Positions 42,831 to 51,876 are shown, numbered from the stretch's first letter. The stretch is DNA of 64,000 nt from Chloroflexota bacterium (GCA_013112725.1 JABFFZ010000006.1:45374-109373); one strand, 5' to 3'. Made by a program: numbers and translations. Notes: generated from the sequence alone by a model not told the origin.

Positions 42831-43644
42831 GTTCTGCCAACAAATGCTCCACCTGCCACACGGCCGTCCGGCCCGCCGATACCCCCTCCTGCCAACGATG
42901 AAAATCAAACAGCCCGATGGCGCCAATTTCGGGGCGTAAGAGCAGGTCGGGTGGGTTTTCGGCCAGGTTTTTTTCCATATTTTGGGTGGTGATCACATCC
43001 AGCGTGGCCGCCAGCACCCACCATAGTTCATTGCGCTGGATCATTTCCGCCGCTTTTGTCAGTGGCCCGGTACGGCCGTACCGCCGTTGTATGGGCGCAT
43101 AGGGGTCCGTATTGGTCAGGTCTATCGCCAGCACGTACTCTGCCCCCAACTGCCGGGCCACATCAAACGGCGTGTTGTTCTTTACACCGCCATCCACCAG
43201 GATCATGTCGCCCATCTCCACCGGCGGCAGGGCGACGGGGATGGCGATGGTGGCGAGTACGGCCGTGACCACATCCCCCTCCTGCAACACCACTTCCTGG
43301 CGGGATACCAGGTCGGTGGCGATTACCGCCAGCGGCACTTTGAGGTCGGCAAAAGTGGGGCGGCCGATGCTTTTTTCCAGCCGTTTTTCCACGCGCCGGT
43401 TGCTTACCAGCGCCGGGACGCGCAGGTCGGCCGGGCGGTACAATTGCTCCAGGTTAAACTCTTGAAAAAAAGTGAGCATCTCATTGGCAGACAGTCCGGC
43501 AGTTAACAGCGCCCCTAACAGGCCGCCGATGCTGGTGCCCACCACCAGGTCAGGCCGCAGCCCCAGGCGTTCTAATTCCAGCAACACGCCAATGTGCGCC
43601 GCACCTCTGGCCCCACCCCCGCCAAGAACCAGTCCAAGTTTCAT
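42811..43644 (-). CDS. Patatin-like phospholipase
   Basis: Cytoplasmic acyl hydrolase of 277 residues. It has the oxyanion loop GLVLGGGGARGAAHIGVL, nucleophile motif VGTSIGG (GxSxG) and the dyad Asp in LVDGGVKNN. This short architecture is the common bacterial RssA/YlbK-like type. Likely acts on phospholipids or lysophospholipids; the physiological substrate cannot be inferred. Its neighbours (ppgK, pyrimidine phosphorylase) give no pathway link. Confidence 0.9.
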   Translation of the reverse strand: MKLGLVLGGGGARGAAHIGVLLELERLGLRPDLVVGTSIGGLLGALLTAGLSANEMLTFFQEFNLEQLYRPADLRVPALVSNRRVEKRLEKSIGRPTFADLKVPLAVIATDLVSRQEVVLQEGDVVTAVLATIAIPVALPPVEMGDMILVDGGVKNNTPFDVARQLGAEYVLAIDLTNTDPYAPIQRRYGRTGPLTKAAEMIQRNELWWVLAATLDVITTQNMEKNLAENPPDLLLRPEIGAIGLFDFHRWQEGVSAGRTAVWQVEHLLAELVNRDP

Positions 43645-43649
43645 AGAAG

Positions 43650-43730
43650 TTATCGGTAATCGGTAATCGGTAATCGGTTATTGGTTACGGCTTGATCACC
43701 GATTACCGATAACGGATGACCGATTATCGG
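43650..43730. repeat. Tandem-word hairpin, GTAATCGGTAATCGG class
   Basis: GGTAATCGGTAATCGGTAAT and CGGTTATTGG on the left; after TTACGGCTTGAT, CACCGATTACCGATAACGG and ATGACCGATTATCGG on the right. One of the longest members of this group, between two minus-strand genes. Confidence 0.8.
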
Positions 43731-45035
43731 CTAAGAAACGGTACCGTAGAAATGGGGCAACGGCCGTACCGCTTCCCCTGTCCATTGAATAGCCGCCAGT
43801 AATTCCTGCTGCGCCTGGGTCAATTTGGCTGCATCGTTGGCGTGGATTTCGCCCAGCCGTTCACCGGCGGCAAAACGGTCGCCTACTTTGGCGCGCAGGA
43901 TGAAGCCGACGGCGTGGTCAATCACGTCGCTTTTGACCAACCGACCGCCGCCCAGGTGTACCGCCGCCCAACCAATAGCGGCCGTGTCCATAGCCGCGAT
44001 TGTGCCCGATTGTGGCGCGAGAATTGGTTCAATCAACCGCGCTGCGGGCAATAAATCGGGATTGTCTACCTGACGGCCGTCGCCTCCCTGCATCGTCACC
44101 AGTTCGCGGAATTTGGAAAGGGCACGGCCGTCATTCCGAACCTGTGTCACCATGGTTTTGGCCGTTTCCAGGTCAGGCGTTTTGCCCGCCAGCAGCAGCA
44201 TGTGGGCCGCCACTTCCAGACAGTGCGCCCAAAAGTCGGCCGGGCCGTCCCCTTGCAAGGTGGCTATCGCCTCGTTCACTTCCAGGGCATTGCCAATGGC
44301 GTGGCCGAGCGGCTGGTTCATGTCGGAAATGAGGGCCACCGTTTGGCGTCCGGCGTCCGCGCCAATATCCACCATGATCCGCGCCAGTTCACGGGCACTC
44401 TCCACCGTGGGCATAAACGCGCCGCTTCCCATTTTTACATCCAACACAATGGCGTCTGCACCCGCCGCCAGCTTTTTGGACATGATGGAGGCGGCGATGA
44501 GCGGCGTGCTGGCAACCGTGCCGGTGACATCACGCAGGGCATAGAGTTTACCGTCGGCAGGGGCGAGTACGGCCGTTTGCCCGGCCAACACCAGCCCAAT
44601 TTCCGCCAACTGCCGTTTGAACTGTGCCAGTGTTAAATCATGCCGCCAGCCACTCAATGATTCCATTTTGTCCAACGTACCGCCGCTGGAACCGAGGCCG
44701 CGCCCGCTCATCTTGCCCACCGGCACACCGCAGGCGGCCACCAATGGCTGCACCACCAGCGTCGTCTTGTCGCCCACGCCGCCGGAGGAATGTTTGTCTA
44801 CTACAAAAGGGGCCACATCGTGCAGGTCTAGCTGATCGCCGGAGCGGGCCATGGCCAGCGTCAGGTCAACCGTTTCGCGGCGGCTCATGCCGCGCAGGAA
44901 AATGGCCATCAGCAGCGCCGCCGTCTGGTAATCGGGGACGCGGTCGGCCGTTAATTCGTGGATGAACCAGGTGATCTCGTCGGTGGTCAGGTCACGGCCG
45001 TCCCGTTTTTTCTCGATAATGTCTACTATGCGCAT
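43731..45035 (-). CDS. pdp: Pyrimidine-nucleoside (thymidine) phosphorylase
   Basis: Phosphorolysis of thymidine/uridine to base and (deoxy)ribose-1-phosphate. The 434-residue protein has FVVDKHSSGGVGDKTTLVV, the signature SGRGLGSSGGTLDKMES, the LRDVTGTVASTPLIAASI segment and DVKMGSGAFM, all family-typical. ATG 45035 lies near divergent gene 45113. The choice between pdp and deoA cannot be made safely by eye. Confidence 0.93.
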   Translation of the reverse strand: MRIVDIIEKKRDGRDLTTDEITWFIHELTADRVPDYQTAALLMAIFLRGMSRRETVDLTLAMARSGDQLDLHDVAPFVVDKHSSGGVGDKTTLVVQPLVAACGVPVGKMSGRGLGSSGGTLDKMESLSGWRHDLTLAQFKRQLAEIGLVLAGQTAVLAPADGKLYALRDVTGTVASTPLIAASIMSKKLAAGADAIVLDVKMGSGAFMPTVESARELARIMVDIGADAGRQTVALISDMNQPLGHAIGNALEVNEAIATLQGDGPADFWAHCLEVAAHMLLLAGKTPDLETAKTMVTQVRNDGRALSKFRELVTMQGGDGRQVDNPDLLPAARLIEPILAPQSGTIAAMDTAAIGWAAVHLGGGRLVKSDVIDHAVGFILRAKVGDRFAAGERLGEIHANDAAKLTQAQQELLAAIQWTGEAVRPLPHFYGTVS

Positions 45036-45112
45036 AGTGGGAATCCTCTCATAAACCAGGTTTCCCGATTATAACAGGATTCCGCTATAATCCAGGCGAA
45101 AGGAGATTTCCT

Positions 45113-45649
45113 ATGTCCGCGCAAATTGAAATTAAACTGAGCAGCCTGGAAGAGATGTTTGCCGAACCCGCCGCCGATCCGTTTGACCCAGACAGCCGGT
45201 ATCTTTCCGGTATTGATGAGGTTGTCGGGCAATTGCGCCTGAAATGGCGCGAATTGGATGAGACGACGCGATTGCTCATTCGGCTGCCGCAAACGGCCGT
45301 AACCGCCAACACCGCCGCCACCCTCAAAGCCGCCCTCGACCGCTATGGCGCTGCCCAGATCGCCCAAAACCAGCAAGCCATTGAAGAACTGCGTGTGGGC
45401 AGTCACCGGGAAACGCTCAGCGCCATTGTCATTGTGACTGTGTTGATCATCCTCACCATTCTCCTGGTAAACCTGATTCCCGAGTTGGAACAGGTCAGCG
45501 GGGCGCTAGCCGGTTTTGTGGGCATTGCCGTATGGGTCATCTTTTGAGACCCCATCTACAATTACGTCTACGCCTGGCGGCCCAACCGGCTGGACATTAA
45601 GGTGTTCGAGAATTTGCGTAATGCCGATTTGGTGGTGGAGGGGAAATAG
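45113..45649 (+). pseudogene. Membrane protein gene with an in-frame TGA
   Basis: ATG 45113 after AGGAG gives 144 residues: an acidic, helical N-terminal half, then two hydrophobic helices (LSAIVIVTVLIILTILLVNL and ALAGFVGIAVWVIF). TGA at 45545-45547 then interrupts; the same frame continues DPIYNYVYAWRPNRLDIKVF...LVVEGK to TAG at 45649. The continuation looks like a natural cytoplasmic tail, and TGA could be a mutated TGG (Trp). The truncated protein may still insert in the membrane. Function unknown. Confidence 0.6.
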
Positions 45650-45661
45650 AGGCGATTGATT

Positions 45662-46087
45662 ATGGAAAAAATGACCACCGCTGAAGCGTGTGCTTTTTTG
45701 TCACATGGTATGCGCACGGGGAAATTGGCAACGGTGCGGGCCGACGGCCGTCCCCACGTTGTCCCCGTCTGGTTTTTGCTGGATGGCGACGAGCTGGTCT
45801 TCACCACCTGGCACACATCGGTCAAAGCGGCCCATTTGCAGCGCGATGGCCGTATCGCCCTCTGTGTAGATAATGAAAATTTGCCCTATGATTTTGTGCT
45901 GGTGGAAGGCACGGCTACCATCAGTGAAGATGTAGACGATCTGCGGCTCTGGGCCACCAAAATTGCCGCGCGTTACATGGGTGAGGCACAGGCGGAGGCT
46001 TACGGCCGTCGCAATGGCGTACCGGGTGAATGGCTGGTACGCGCCAAAATCACCCATATCGTCGGCCAGAAAGAGGTAGCGCTTTGA
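45662..46087 (+). CDS. PPOX-class (pyridoxamine phosphate oxidase-like) flavin/F420 protein
   Basis: A 141-residue split-barrel protein related to F420-dependent or FMN-binding PPOX enzymes. Features: LATVRADGRPHVVPVWFLLDGDELVFTTW in outline, KAAHLQRDGRIALCVDN and a C-terminal strand ITHIVGQKEV. Family members reduce small molecules or bind heme, flavin or F420; the substrate is unknown. Start ATG 45662 follows GAGGCG. It stands 12 bp after the interrupted membrane gene and may be co-transcribed with it. Confidence 0.82.
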   Translation: MEKMTTAEACAFLSHGMRTGKLATVRADGRPHVVPVWFLLDGDELVFTTWHTSVKAAHLQRDGRIALCVDNENLPYDFVLVEGTATISEDVDDLRLWATKIAARYMGEAQAEAYGRRNGVPGEWLVRAKITHIVGQKEVAL

Positions 46088-46097
46088 GGTTTAGAAG

Positions 46098-46152
46098 TCG
46101 TGATGCGTGATACGTGAAACCTGTCTGGTTACGCATCACGCATCACGCATCA
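46098..46152. repeat. Tandem-word hairpin, GTGATGCGTGAT class
   Basis: CGTGATGCGTGATACGTGAA then ACCTGTCTGGT, then TACGCATCACGCATCACGCA. Long stem just before the amidohydrolase start. Confidence 0.75.
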
Positions 46153-46165
46153 ATTGGAGAATAAT

Positions 46166-48157
46166 ATGACAGAACAAGTTGATGTGTTACTGCTGGGCGG
46201 CACGGCCGTGACCATGAACCCCACTTACGACATCCACCCGGAAGCGGGAATTGCTATTCGTGGCGATTCCATTGTAGCTGTTGGGCCGGTGGCGCAAGTA
46301 CGGGAAGCGTATACGGCCGTAGAAACCGTAGATTGCACCGGGCAGGTCATCATCCCCGGCCTGGTCAACGCTCACACCCACATCCCCATGACCCTGCTGC
46401 GTGGCCTGAATGACGACCTGCGCCTGGACGTGTGGCTGGGCTACCTGATGCCCCTGGAACGGGAATTTGTGACCCCCGAATTTGTAAAATTGGGTACCCA
46501 AATTGCCTGCGCGGAGATGATACGCTCCGGCGTGACCAGCTTTGCCGATATGTATTATTTTGAAGATGCCATTGCCGAGGAGACGGCCAACATCGGCATG
46601 AGAGCCTTATTGGGCCAGACCGTACTCGTCTTTCCCGCGCCAGACGCCGCTACCTATGAGGACGCCCTGGTGCTGTGTCGTCGTTTCATCGAACGGTGGA
46701 ATGGGCACCCGCTCATCCAGCCCGCCGTCGCCCCCCACGCCTGGTACACCGGCACGCCGGAGATGGACCGCGCTTGTGCTGACTTGGCCCGCGCCTACAA
46801 CGTGCCCGTCCACACCCACGTAGCCGAAACCGCCATGGAAGCGGAAAACAGCCGCGAACAAAATCAGATGTCGGTGGTGGAGTGGATTGCCAGCCATGGT
46901 TTATTAGAAACCAAACTGTTAGCCGCCCACTGCATCCATCTGGATCAGAGCGAAATGGTGGCCCTGAAAAAGGCCAGCGCCGGCGTGGCCCACTGCCCCA
47001 CCAGCAATCTGAAACTGGCTTCCGGCATTGCCCAGGTGGGCGAGATGCTGGAAATGGGGCTAAACGTGGGCGTGGGCACGGACGGCCCCGCCAGCAACAA
47101 TGACCTGGATATGTTTGAGGAGATGCGGCTGGCGGCGCTGCTGGCGAAGACCAAAAGCAATGACCCCACGGTGTTACCGGCGCGGCAGGCGCTGATGTTA
47201 GCGACCATTGGCGGGGCGCGGGCGCTGCATATGGGGCATCTCACGGGCAGCCTGGAAGCAGGCAAACGGGCCGATCTGGCCATTGTAAACATGGATGGGG
47301 TGCATAACCGGCCCCACTTTGCCAATAACCCGGACGCCATTTATTCGCGGCTGATCTATGCGGCGAAGGCGGGGGATGTGCAGCATGTGTTGTGCAACGG
47401 CCGTTGGCTGCTGCGTGATCAACAATTATTGACGGTGAACGAAGCGGCGGCGCTGGCAGCGGCGGCGGCTGTAGCCAAAAAGATTGACGCTTTTGTCCTG
47501 GAACGGGAAGCCAGCCCGTACAACAAGCTGGTGCTGCTCTCTGGTGTGAAGCGGCAGGAGAGTTTTGAGGTGCAGGTGAAGGCGCCGGATGTGGACAAGA
47601 CGGCCGTGCTGGCCTTCCTGCACAGCGACCAATGCAAAATCAGCCGCCATGCCCATTACAAACAGTATGACCACTACTTCATCTTTGATGGCGCTGACCC
47701 GGATGCCGCCCGTTTGCGCCACCGCGAAGATGAATTTATAGATGAGGACGGGCAGGTTTACCAGACGCGCTCCCGGCTCACCCTCACCAGCCAGGCCGAA
47801 CGGCAAGAATTCCCCAACGCCGTCATGCTCTCCCGCTCCCGCTACCTGGCCGAAGCCGACCGCAGCCTGCGTTTTTACCGGGAATACTTTGCCCCTGCCC
47901 AGGAGTTGGAAGTGTGCAAAGATCGCCTGCGCTGGCACATCCTTTATCAGGATACCGATTTTGCCATTAACCTGGATAAACTCATGAAACCGGACCGCCC
48001 CGGATACTTTTTGGAAATTAAATCGCGCACCTGGTCGCGCACGGACGCGGAACGCAAAGCGGGCCTCATTGCCATGATGTTGGCGCAAATGGGGGTGCCG
48101 TTGGACACGGCCGAACGGCAGGAATACGCCGAAATTGCCATGAGCGTTGTCTCATAG
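46166..48157 (+). CDS. Amidohydrolase (MTA/SAH deaminase-like) fused to a CYTH-like domain
   Basis: A 663-residue two-domain protein. Residues 1-430 are a metal-dependent amidohydrolase of the methylthioadenosine/S-adenosylhomocysteine deaminase type: NAHTHIPMTLLRG, VHTHVAET, AAHCIHLD and GTDGPASNNDLDMFEEMR, so the metal site is complete. After an Ala-rich helix, residues about 460-663 look like a CYTH (triphosphate tunnel) domain: FEVQVKAPD, ARLRHREDEF, RLRWHILYQDTDFAINLDKL and GYFLEIKSRTWS, where alternating Glu/Lys/Arg line the tunnel. I know of no described enzyme with this pairing. ATG 46166 follows GGAGA. Confidence 0.85.
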   Translation: MTEQVDVLLLGGTAVTMNPTYDIHPEAGIAIRGDSIVAVGPVAQVREAYTAVETVDCTGQVIIPGLVNAHTHIPMTLLRGLNDDLRLDVWLGYLMPLEREFVTPEFVKLGTQIACAEMIRSGVTSFADMYYFEDAIAEETANIGMRALLGQTVLVFPAPDAATYEDALVLCRRFIERWNGHPLIQPAVAPHAWYTGTPEMDRACADLARAYNVPVHTHVAETAMEAENSREQNQMSVVEWIASHGLLETKLLAAHCIHLDQSEMVALKKASAGVAHCPTSNLKLASGIAQVGEMLEMGLNVGVGTDGPASNNDLDMFEEMRLAALLAKTKSNDPTVLPARQALMLATIGGARALHMGHLTGSLEAGKRADLAIVNMDGVHNRPHFANNPDAIYSRLIYAAKAGDVQHVLCNGRWLLRDQQLLTVNEAAALAAAAAVAKKIDAFVLEREASPYNKLVLLSGVKRQESFEVQVKAPDVDKTAVLAFLHSDQCKISRHAHYKQYDHYFIFDGADPDAARLRHREDEFIDEDGQVYQTRSRLTLTSQAERQEFPNAVMLSRSRYLAEADRSLRFYREYFAPAQELEVCKDRLRWHILYQDTDFAINLDKLMKPDRPGYFLEIKSRTWSRTDAERKAGLIAMMLAQMGVPLDTAERQEYAEIAMSVVS

Positions 48158-48203
48158 GCTTCCGATTTCTTTGAGAAATCGGATGTCTGAACGTCAGGCA
48201 TAA

Positions 48204-48230
48204 AAAAAGCCCGCTCCTGGCGGGCTTTTT
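48204..48230. terminator. Bidirectional terminator
   Basis: AAAAAGCCCGC, TCCTG, GCGGGCTTTTT. Serves the converging amidohydrolase-CYTH and SCP2 genes. Just before it (about 48161-48190), CCGATTTCTTTGAGAAATCGG is followed by ATGTCTG, sharing GAGAAATCGGATGTCTG with 26824. Confidence 0.88.
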
Positions 48231-48234
48231 GTTC

Positions 48235-48549
48235 TCACATAATGGATTGCAACTTCATCACTGTGTTCAGGTCGCCTTCGACCTTGATTTTGCCAGACAT
48301 GAAGGCCATCATCGGGTTCAGGCTGCCGCTGGTCATGGCGACGTAATCGGCGTCGGTCATTTTGATGGTGGCGGAGGCGCTGGGGTCGGCGCCGTCGGTG
48401 ACGTTGGCGGCGCCGTCGGCGACTTTCAGCGTCCATTGGCCGCCATTATCACCAGAGAGGTCAAAAACGACAGTGGCGTTCAAACCCGCCAGTTTGGCCG
48501 GGTCTACAGTTGTCGGAAGTTTGTTGAGAATTTCAGCAGGTGTTGTCAT
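48235..48549 (-). CDS. SCP2 sterol-binding domain protein
   Basis: A 104-residue single-domain SCP2 protein, a small hydrophobic-ligand carrier. Features: VVFDLSGDNGGQWTLKVADG, ATIKMTDADYVAMTSGSLNP and MMAFMSGKIKVEGDLNTVMK, the standard family order. ATG 48549 follows TTAGGAGA; upstream codons (to 48669) are unlike the family. Probably a lipid or acyl-CoA binding protein in the cytoplasm. Confidence 0.92.
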   Translation of the reverse strand: MTTPAEILNKLPTTVDPAKLAGLNATVVFDLSGDNGGQWTLKVADGAANVTDGADPSASATIKMTDADYVAMTSGSLNPMMAFMSGKIKVEGDLNTVMKLQSIM

Positions 48550-48682
48550 TTGCGGTCTCCTAATTTTGTTCTTGTGCCAGAAGGGCAGGGATTGGATTGA
48601 CGAAGGGAGTATAACAACGGCCGTGCCCCTGTCAAGAATTTTGATGCCGCACCGCGCTATAAATTCCAATTAAACATAATAC

Positions 48683-48710
48683 TTGACGCAACTTTATGTT
48701 ATGGTAAGAT
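48683..48710 (+). promoter_or_regulatory. Putative promoter of the gene at 48793, with overlapping inverted repeat
   Basis: TTGACG (48683-48688), 16 bp, TAAGAT (48705-48710), with TGG just before the -10. AACATAA (48673-48679) and TTATGTT (48694-48700) form a spaced inverted repeat across the -35, a possible operator. The leader is about 75 nt. Confidence 0.5.
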
Positions 48711-48792
48711 ATTCACAGCAGAGGGGATGTACATAATGTTATATATGTTGTATCCCACAAGGGGGCAATGATAATGATAAGGTAGGTGCCGC

Positions 48793-49845
48793 ATGGATTT
48801 TATAAGAAAGTATTTTTTCGTGATTGTGGCGTTTGTGGTGGGGTGGGCTGTTGGGCTGTTCATTTTTGGCTGGTGGTTGACGCCGGTTGAATATGTGTGG
48901 ACGGCCAATGCCACGCCCAATGATTTAGCCCTGCAGTACCAGGCTCAATACATCAATACAACCGCCATTGCCTTTGCGCAGACCAATAACCCACAGGTTG
49001 TTACCAATGCCTTCAATGGTTGGAGTGATCCCTACGCTGCAATTTGTGGCGCTATTCCCACTGCACCCGATCAGGCCACCATTAACACGTACAACCAGAT
49101 GGCTATCATCGTTAGTGGGCAGGATTGTTCCGCAGCCGTGACTACCCCCGGCGGTACCACGCAGCCAACAACGCCCCCGGCCGAAGAAGGGGGCGGCAAT
49201 GGTCTGATTATCTTGTTGATTATTGTGCTTATTGTGCTGGCGGTGGGCATTATCCTGGTGCTGCGGATGCGTAGTTCGGTGGGAGATGACGAAGGCCCCA
49301 GCACCTATTATGACATGCCGGAAGCCGGGCCAATTAGCACGGAGGAAGTGAACGCCATTCCGTTGGCCCGTTTCCCCAGCAATTACACCTACGGCCGTGA
49401 CAACTTCGACGATTCACACAGCATCGAAAACACCAACGGCGACTTCCTGGGTGAATGTGGCGTGGGCATTGCCGAGTCCATTGGCACCGATTCACCCAAA
49501 AACGTGACAGCGTTTGAAGTATGGCTCTTCGATAAAAACGACATCCGCACCGTGACCAAAGTGATTATGAGCGACCACGCTTTCTACGATGACGCCATCA
49601 AAGCCAAACTGGCCCCCAAAGGGGAACCGGTGTTGGCTTCTGAAGGCGAGGTGATCGTGCTGGAAACGGCCGCGCTCATCATTAATGCCGAAATTAAGGA
49701 AATGCGCTACGGTGAAGGAGGCAGCCTGCCACCGCAGAGCTACTTTGAGATGTTTACCATTGAACTTTCAGCCTGGGCCAAAAGCAGTGATGCCGCGGTG
49801 ACGGCGAATGTTCAGGCGCAAGACGACGATCTGCTGGCCTATTAA
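48793..49845 (+). CDS. Two-helix membrane protein with extracytoplasmic and cytoplasmic domains, unrecognised
   Basis: A 350-residue protein with a helix at the N-terminus (FVIVAFVVGWAVGLFIFGWW), an outside loop of about 100 residues with two Cys and a Thr/Pro-rich end, a second helix (GLIILLIIVLIVLAVGIILVL), and a C-terminal cytoplasmic domain of about 190 residues containing FGECG-like LGECGVGIAESIGTDSP, FEVWLFDKNDIRTVTKVIMS and GEVIVLETAALIINAEIK. Strong internal consistency and its own promoter and terminator support a real gene. I do not recognise the family. Confidence 0.7.
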   Translation: MDFIRKYFFVIVAFVVGWAVGLFIFGWWLTPVEYVWTANATPNDLALQYQAQYINTTAIAFAQTNNPQVVTNAFNGWSDPYAAICGAIPTAPDQATINTYNQMAIIVSGQDCSAAVTTPGGTTQPTTPPAEEGGGNGLIILLIIVLIVLAVGIILVLRMRSSVGDDEGPSTYYDMPEAGPISTEEVNAIPLARFPSNYTYGRDNFDDSHSIENTNGDFLGECGVGIAESIGTDSPKNVTAFEVWLFDKNDIRTVTKVIMSDHAFYDDAIKAKLAPKGEPVLASEGEVIVLETAALIINAEIKEMRYGEGGSLPPQSYFEMFTIELSAWAKSSDAAVTANVQAQDDDLLAY

Positions 49846-49870
49846 CCGGCAGCGTCCTGGTAAGGAGGGA

Positions 49871-49903
49871 AAGGCCGCAGTCAATGACTGTGGCCTTTTT
49901 TTA
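49871..49903 (+). terminator. Rho-independent terminator
   Basis: GGCCGCAGTCA and TGACTGTGGCC (one mismatch) followed by seven T residues. The stop codon of convergent dgt lies in the T-tract. Confidence 0.85.
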
Positions 49904-51055
49904 TGCACGGCCGTAGGGGTCAAACAACTTCTGCCACTCGTCCAGCGCGTAACGGTCGGTCATGCCGGCAATATAGTCGGCCACAATCCGGTACAAGTCC
50001 GCCTGTTCCAGCTTTTGCTGCGTATCCGTCGGTAGCATTTTGGGTTCCTTGATATACGCCTCAAAGAGTTGGGTGATAAAACGCTCCGCCTTGCTTTGCA
50101 TCCGCACCAGCCGGTAGTGGCGATACATATTGTCCAGCAAAAATTGTTTGAGATGCTTTACTTTCAGCCCAAAATCCGGCGTATAAGCGACCAGATTGGC
50201 GGGATGCAACTGCACTTTGTCGGGGGAATCAATCTGGTGGTGGCGCAGGTTCACGGCCGTTTGCTCTAACACATTTGTCACCGACATGCCGATCAGTTCC
50301 CGGATAATCTCATGCCGTACCAGCGCGGTAAACGGCTCCCAGGTTTGCCAGCCCACTACCGCTTTTAGCTCGTGCCACAATTCCAACTCGTCCAGGGCCG
50401 CCAGATCAAACAAACCGGCGCGCAAGCCATCATCCAGATCGTGGGCGTTGTAGGCGATCTCGTCGGCCAAGTTGGCAATTTGCGCTTCCAGCGAGCCACG
50501 CCGGTCTGGTTCATAATCGCCGGCGTCGCTTTTGTCATAGTCCGTCTCATGTTTAATCATGCCCTCGCGGGTTTCATACGTTAGATTCAGGCCGTCAAAG
50601 TCCGGGTAGCGCCGCTCCAGGCTGGTGACAATGCGGTAGCTTTGCGTGTTGTGGTTAAAGCCGCCGCGCCCCTGCAGCAGCGCATTTAAGGCGTGTTCAC
50701 CGGCATGGCCGAACGGGGGGTGGCCCAGGTCGTGCGCCAGACAAATGGCTTCGGTTAAATCCTGGTTGACGCCCAACCCCCGCGCCAGCGAGCGCCCCAA
50801 CTGCGATACTTCCAAAGTATGGGTCAGGCGGGTGCGGTAATGGTCGCCTTCGTAATAGACAAAGACCTGGGTTTTATACTCCAGCCGGCGGAAGGCGGTG
50901 GTGTGAATGATGCGGTCACGGTCACGGCCGTAGGCCGTGCGTGTGTCTGATTCCGCCTCCGGGTAGACGCGCCCCTTGGAGCGGGCGCTCTTTTGGGCAT
51001 AGGGCGCTAAGGTGACTGCCTCTAATTCTTCTAGCTGCGGACGTTTATACATCAT
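49901..51055 (-). CDS. dgt: Deoxyguanosinetriphosphate triphosphohydrolase-like protein
   Basis: HD-domain dNTP triphosphohydrolase, 384 residues. It has DRDRIIHTTAFRRLEYKTQVF, RLTHTLEVSQLGRSLAR (first metal His), CLAHDLGHPPFGHAGE (HD motif), and the later metal Asp in NLADEIAYNAHDLDDGL. This arrangement matches type 2 Dgt proteins. Role: dNTP pool control or DNA protection. ATG 51055 with GGAG upstream; the adjacent ATG 51052 is possible. Confidence 0.93.
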   Translation of the reverse strand: MMYKRPQLEELEAVTLAPYAQKSARSKGRVYPEAESDTRTAYGRDRDRIIHTTAFRRLEYKTQVFVYYEGDHYRTRLTHTLEVSQLGRSLARGLGVNQDLTEAICLAHDLGHPPFGHAGEHALNALLQGRGGFNHNTQSYRIVTSLERRYPDFDGLNLTYETREGMIKHETDYDKSDAGDYEPDRRGSLEAQIANLADEIAYNAHDLDDGLRAGLFDLAALDELELWHELKAVVGWQTWEPFTALVRHEIIRELIGMSVTNVLEQTAVNLRHHQIDSPDKVQLHPANLVAYTPDFGLKVKHLKQFLLDNMYRHYRLVRMQSKAERFITQLFEAYIKEPKMLPTDTQQKLEQADLYRIVADYIAGMTDRYALDEWQKLFDPYGRA

Positions 51056-51072
51056 CTTGAGTCTCCACCGGT

Positions 51073-51104
51073 GCTCTGACAGGTCCTAGGGTCCCTGTCA
51101 GAGC
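51073..51104. repeat. Hairpin GCTCTGACAGG type
   Basis: GCTCTGACAGG and CCTGTCAGAGC form a perfect 11-bp stem around TCCTAGGGTC, between divergent dgt and the LysM gene. It shares TGACAGG/CCTGTCA with the inner stem of the E elements. Confidence 0.6.
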
Positions 51105-51204
51105 TTACAATTCATGCTTGCGATTAGTTTATGACAAGTGTACCATAAAGGTGAAAGTGACATAACCAACAGTTTCCCGGTTGGCATGTCAGGGTAGAAA
51201 AGAT

Positions 51205-51876
51205 GTGAGGCAAAGACCAGATTTTGCCATTATTGTATTGATGATCGTCGTTGCCATTATCCTGGCGATGGGTGCATTTTTGATTGGCCTTGTTATCTGG
51301 GACCGGCCTGACACACCGGCAGGCGTAGCCCAAATAGAAAGCCAGCCGGCCAACATCGTGATGGTGGGGAATGAACAGGTCACGCTGCAAGTAGACCCCA
51401 ACCAGCGCCCCCTCACTGTGCAGCCAACGGCCGTGCCCCAGGTACAGGTAATAGAACAACCAACAGCCGCGCCGGAAACGGCCGTTGCCGCCCCCGAAGC
51501 CGCCGCCGCGCCAGCCGCCGACGTCACCACGCTGGGCGGCGGTGGGCAGCCAGCTATTGATCGCCTCATCTTCATCAACTACCAGGTGCAGCAGGGTGAC
51601 ACCTTGTTCCGCCTGCAATCTAACTTTGTGACGAGCATTGCGCTGATGGCTCGCTTTGGCATTTCTGCCAGCGACCTGGTAGTAGGCAATGTGCTGAGTC
51701 TGCCGGTAGGCGACCCGAATGCCTGCACACCCTGGCGGCCCTATGTGGTATTGCGGGGGGACACGGCGTTTGGCCTCAGCCGGTTTTATGGCATCTCCTT
51801 GCAAGAGCTACAAGCGCGCAATGGGCTAGACGCCAACTATTCCCTGTATGAAACGCAGGTGATTTGTGTGCCTTAA
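51205..51876 (+). CDS. Membrane-anchored protein with two LysM domains
   Basis: A 223-residue cell-envelope protein. An N-terminal signal anchor (FAIIVLMIVVAIILAMGAFLIGLVIW) is followed by a long Ala/Pro/Thr linker (about 60-115) and two LysM repeats: YQVQQGDTLFRLQSNFV... and YVVLRGDTAFGLSRFYGI.... LysM binds GlcNAc-containing polymers such as peptidoglycan. GTG 51205 is preferred as start because the hydrophobic segment then follows nine residues later; TTG at 51181 is in frame. No catalytic domain, so likely an anchor. Confidence 0.85.
   Translation: MRQRPDFAIIVLMIVVAIILAMGAFLIGLVIWDRPDTPAGVAQIESQPANIVMVGNEQVTLQVDPNQRPLTVQPTAVPQVQVIEQPTAAPETAVAAPEAAAAPAADVTTLGGGGQPAIDRLIFINYQVQQGDTLFRLQSNFVTSIALMARFGISASDLVVGNVLSLPVGDPNACTPWRPYVVLRGDTAFGLSRFYGISLQELQARNGLDANYSLYETQVICVP

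Noticed and set aside
41875..45547. Recoding of TGA as tryptophan
   Set aside because: Two interrupted ORFs would be repaired by TGA = Trp, but many intact genes end in TGA, including the coupled ATGA junction of oppD-oppF, so TGA is a normal stop here.
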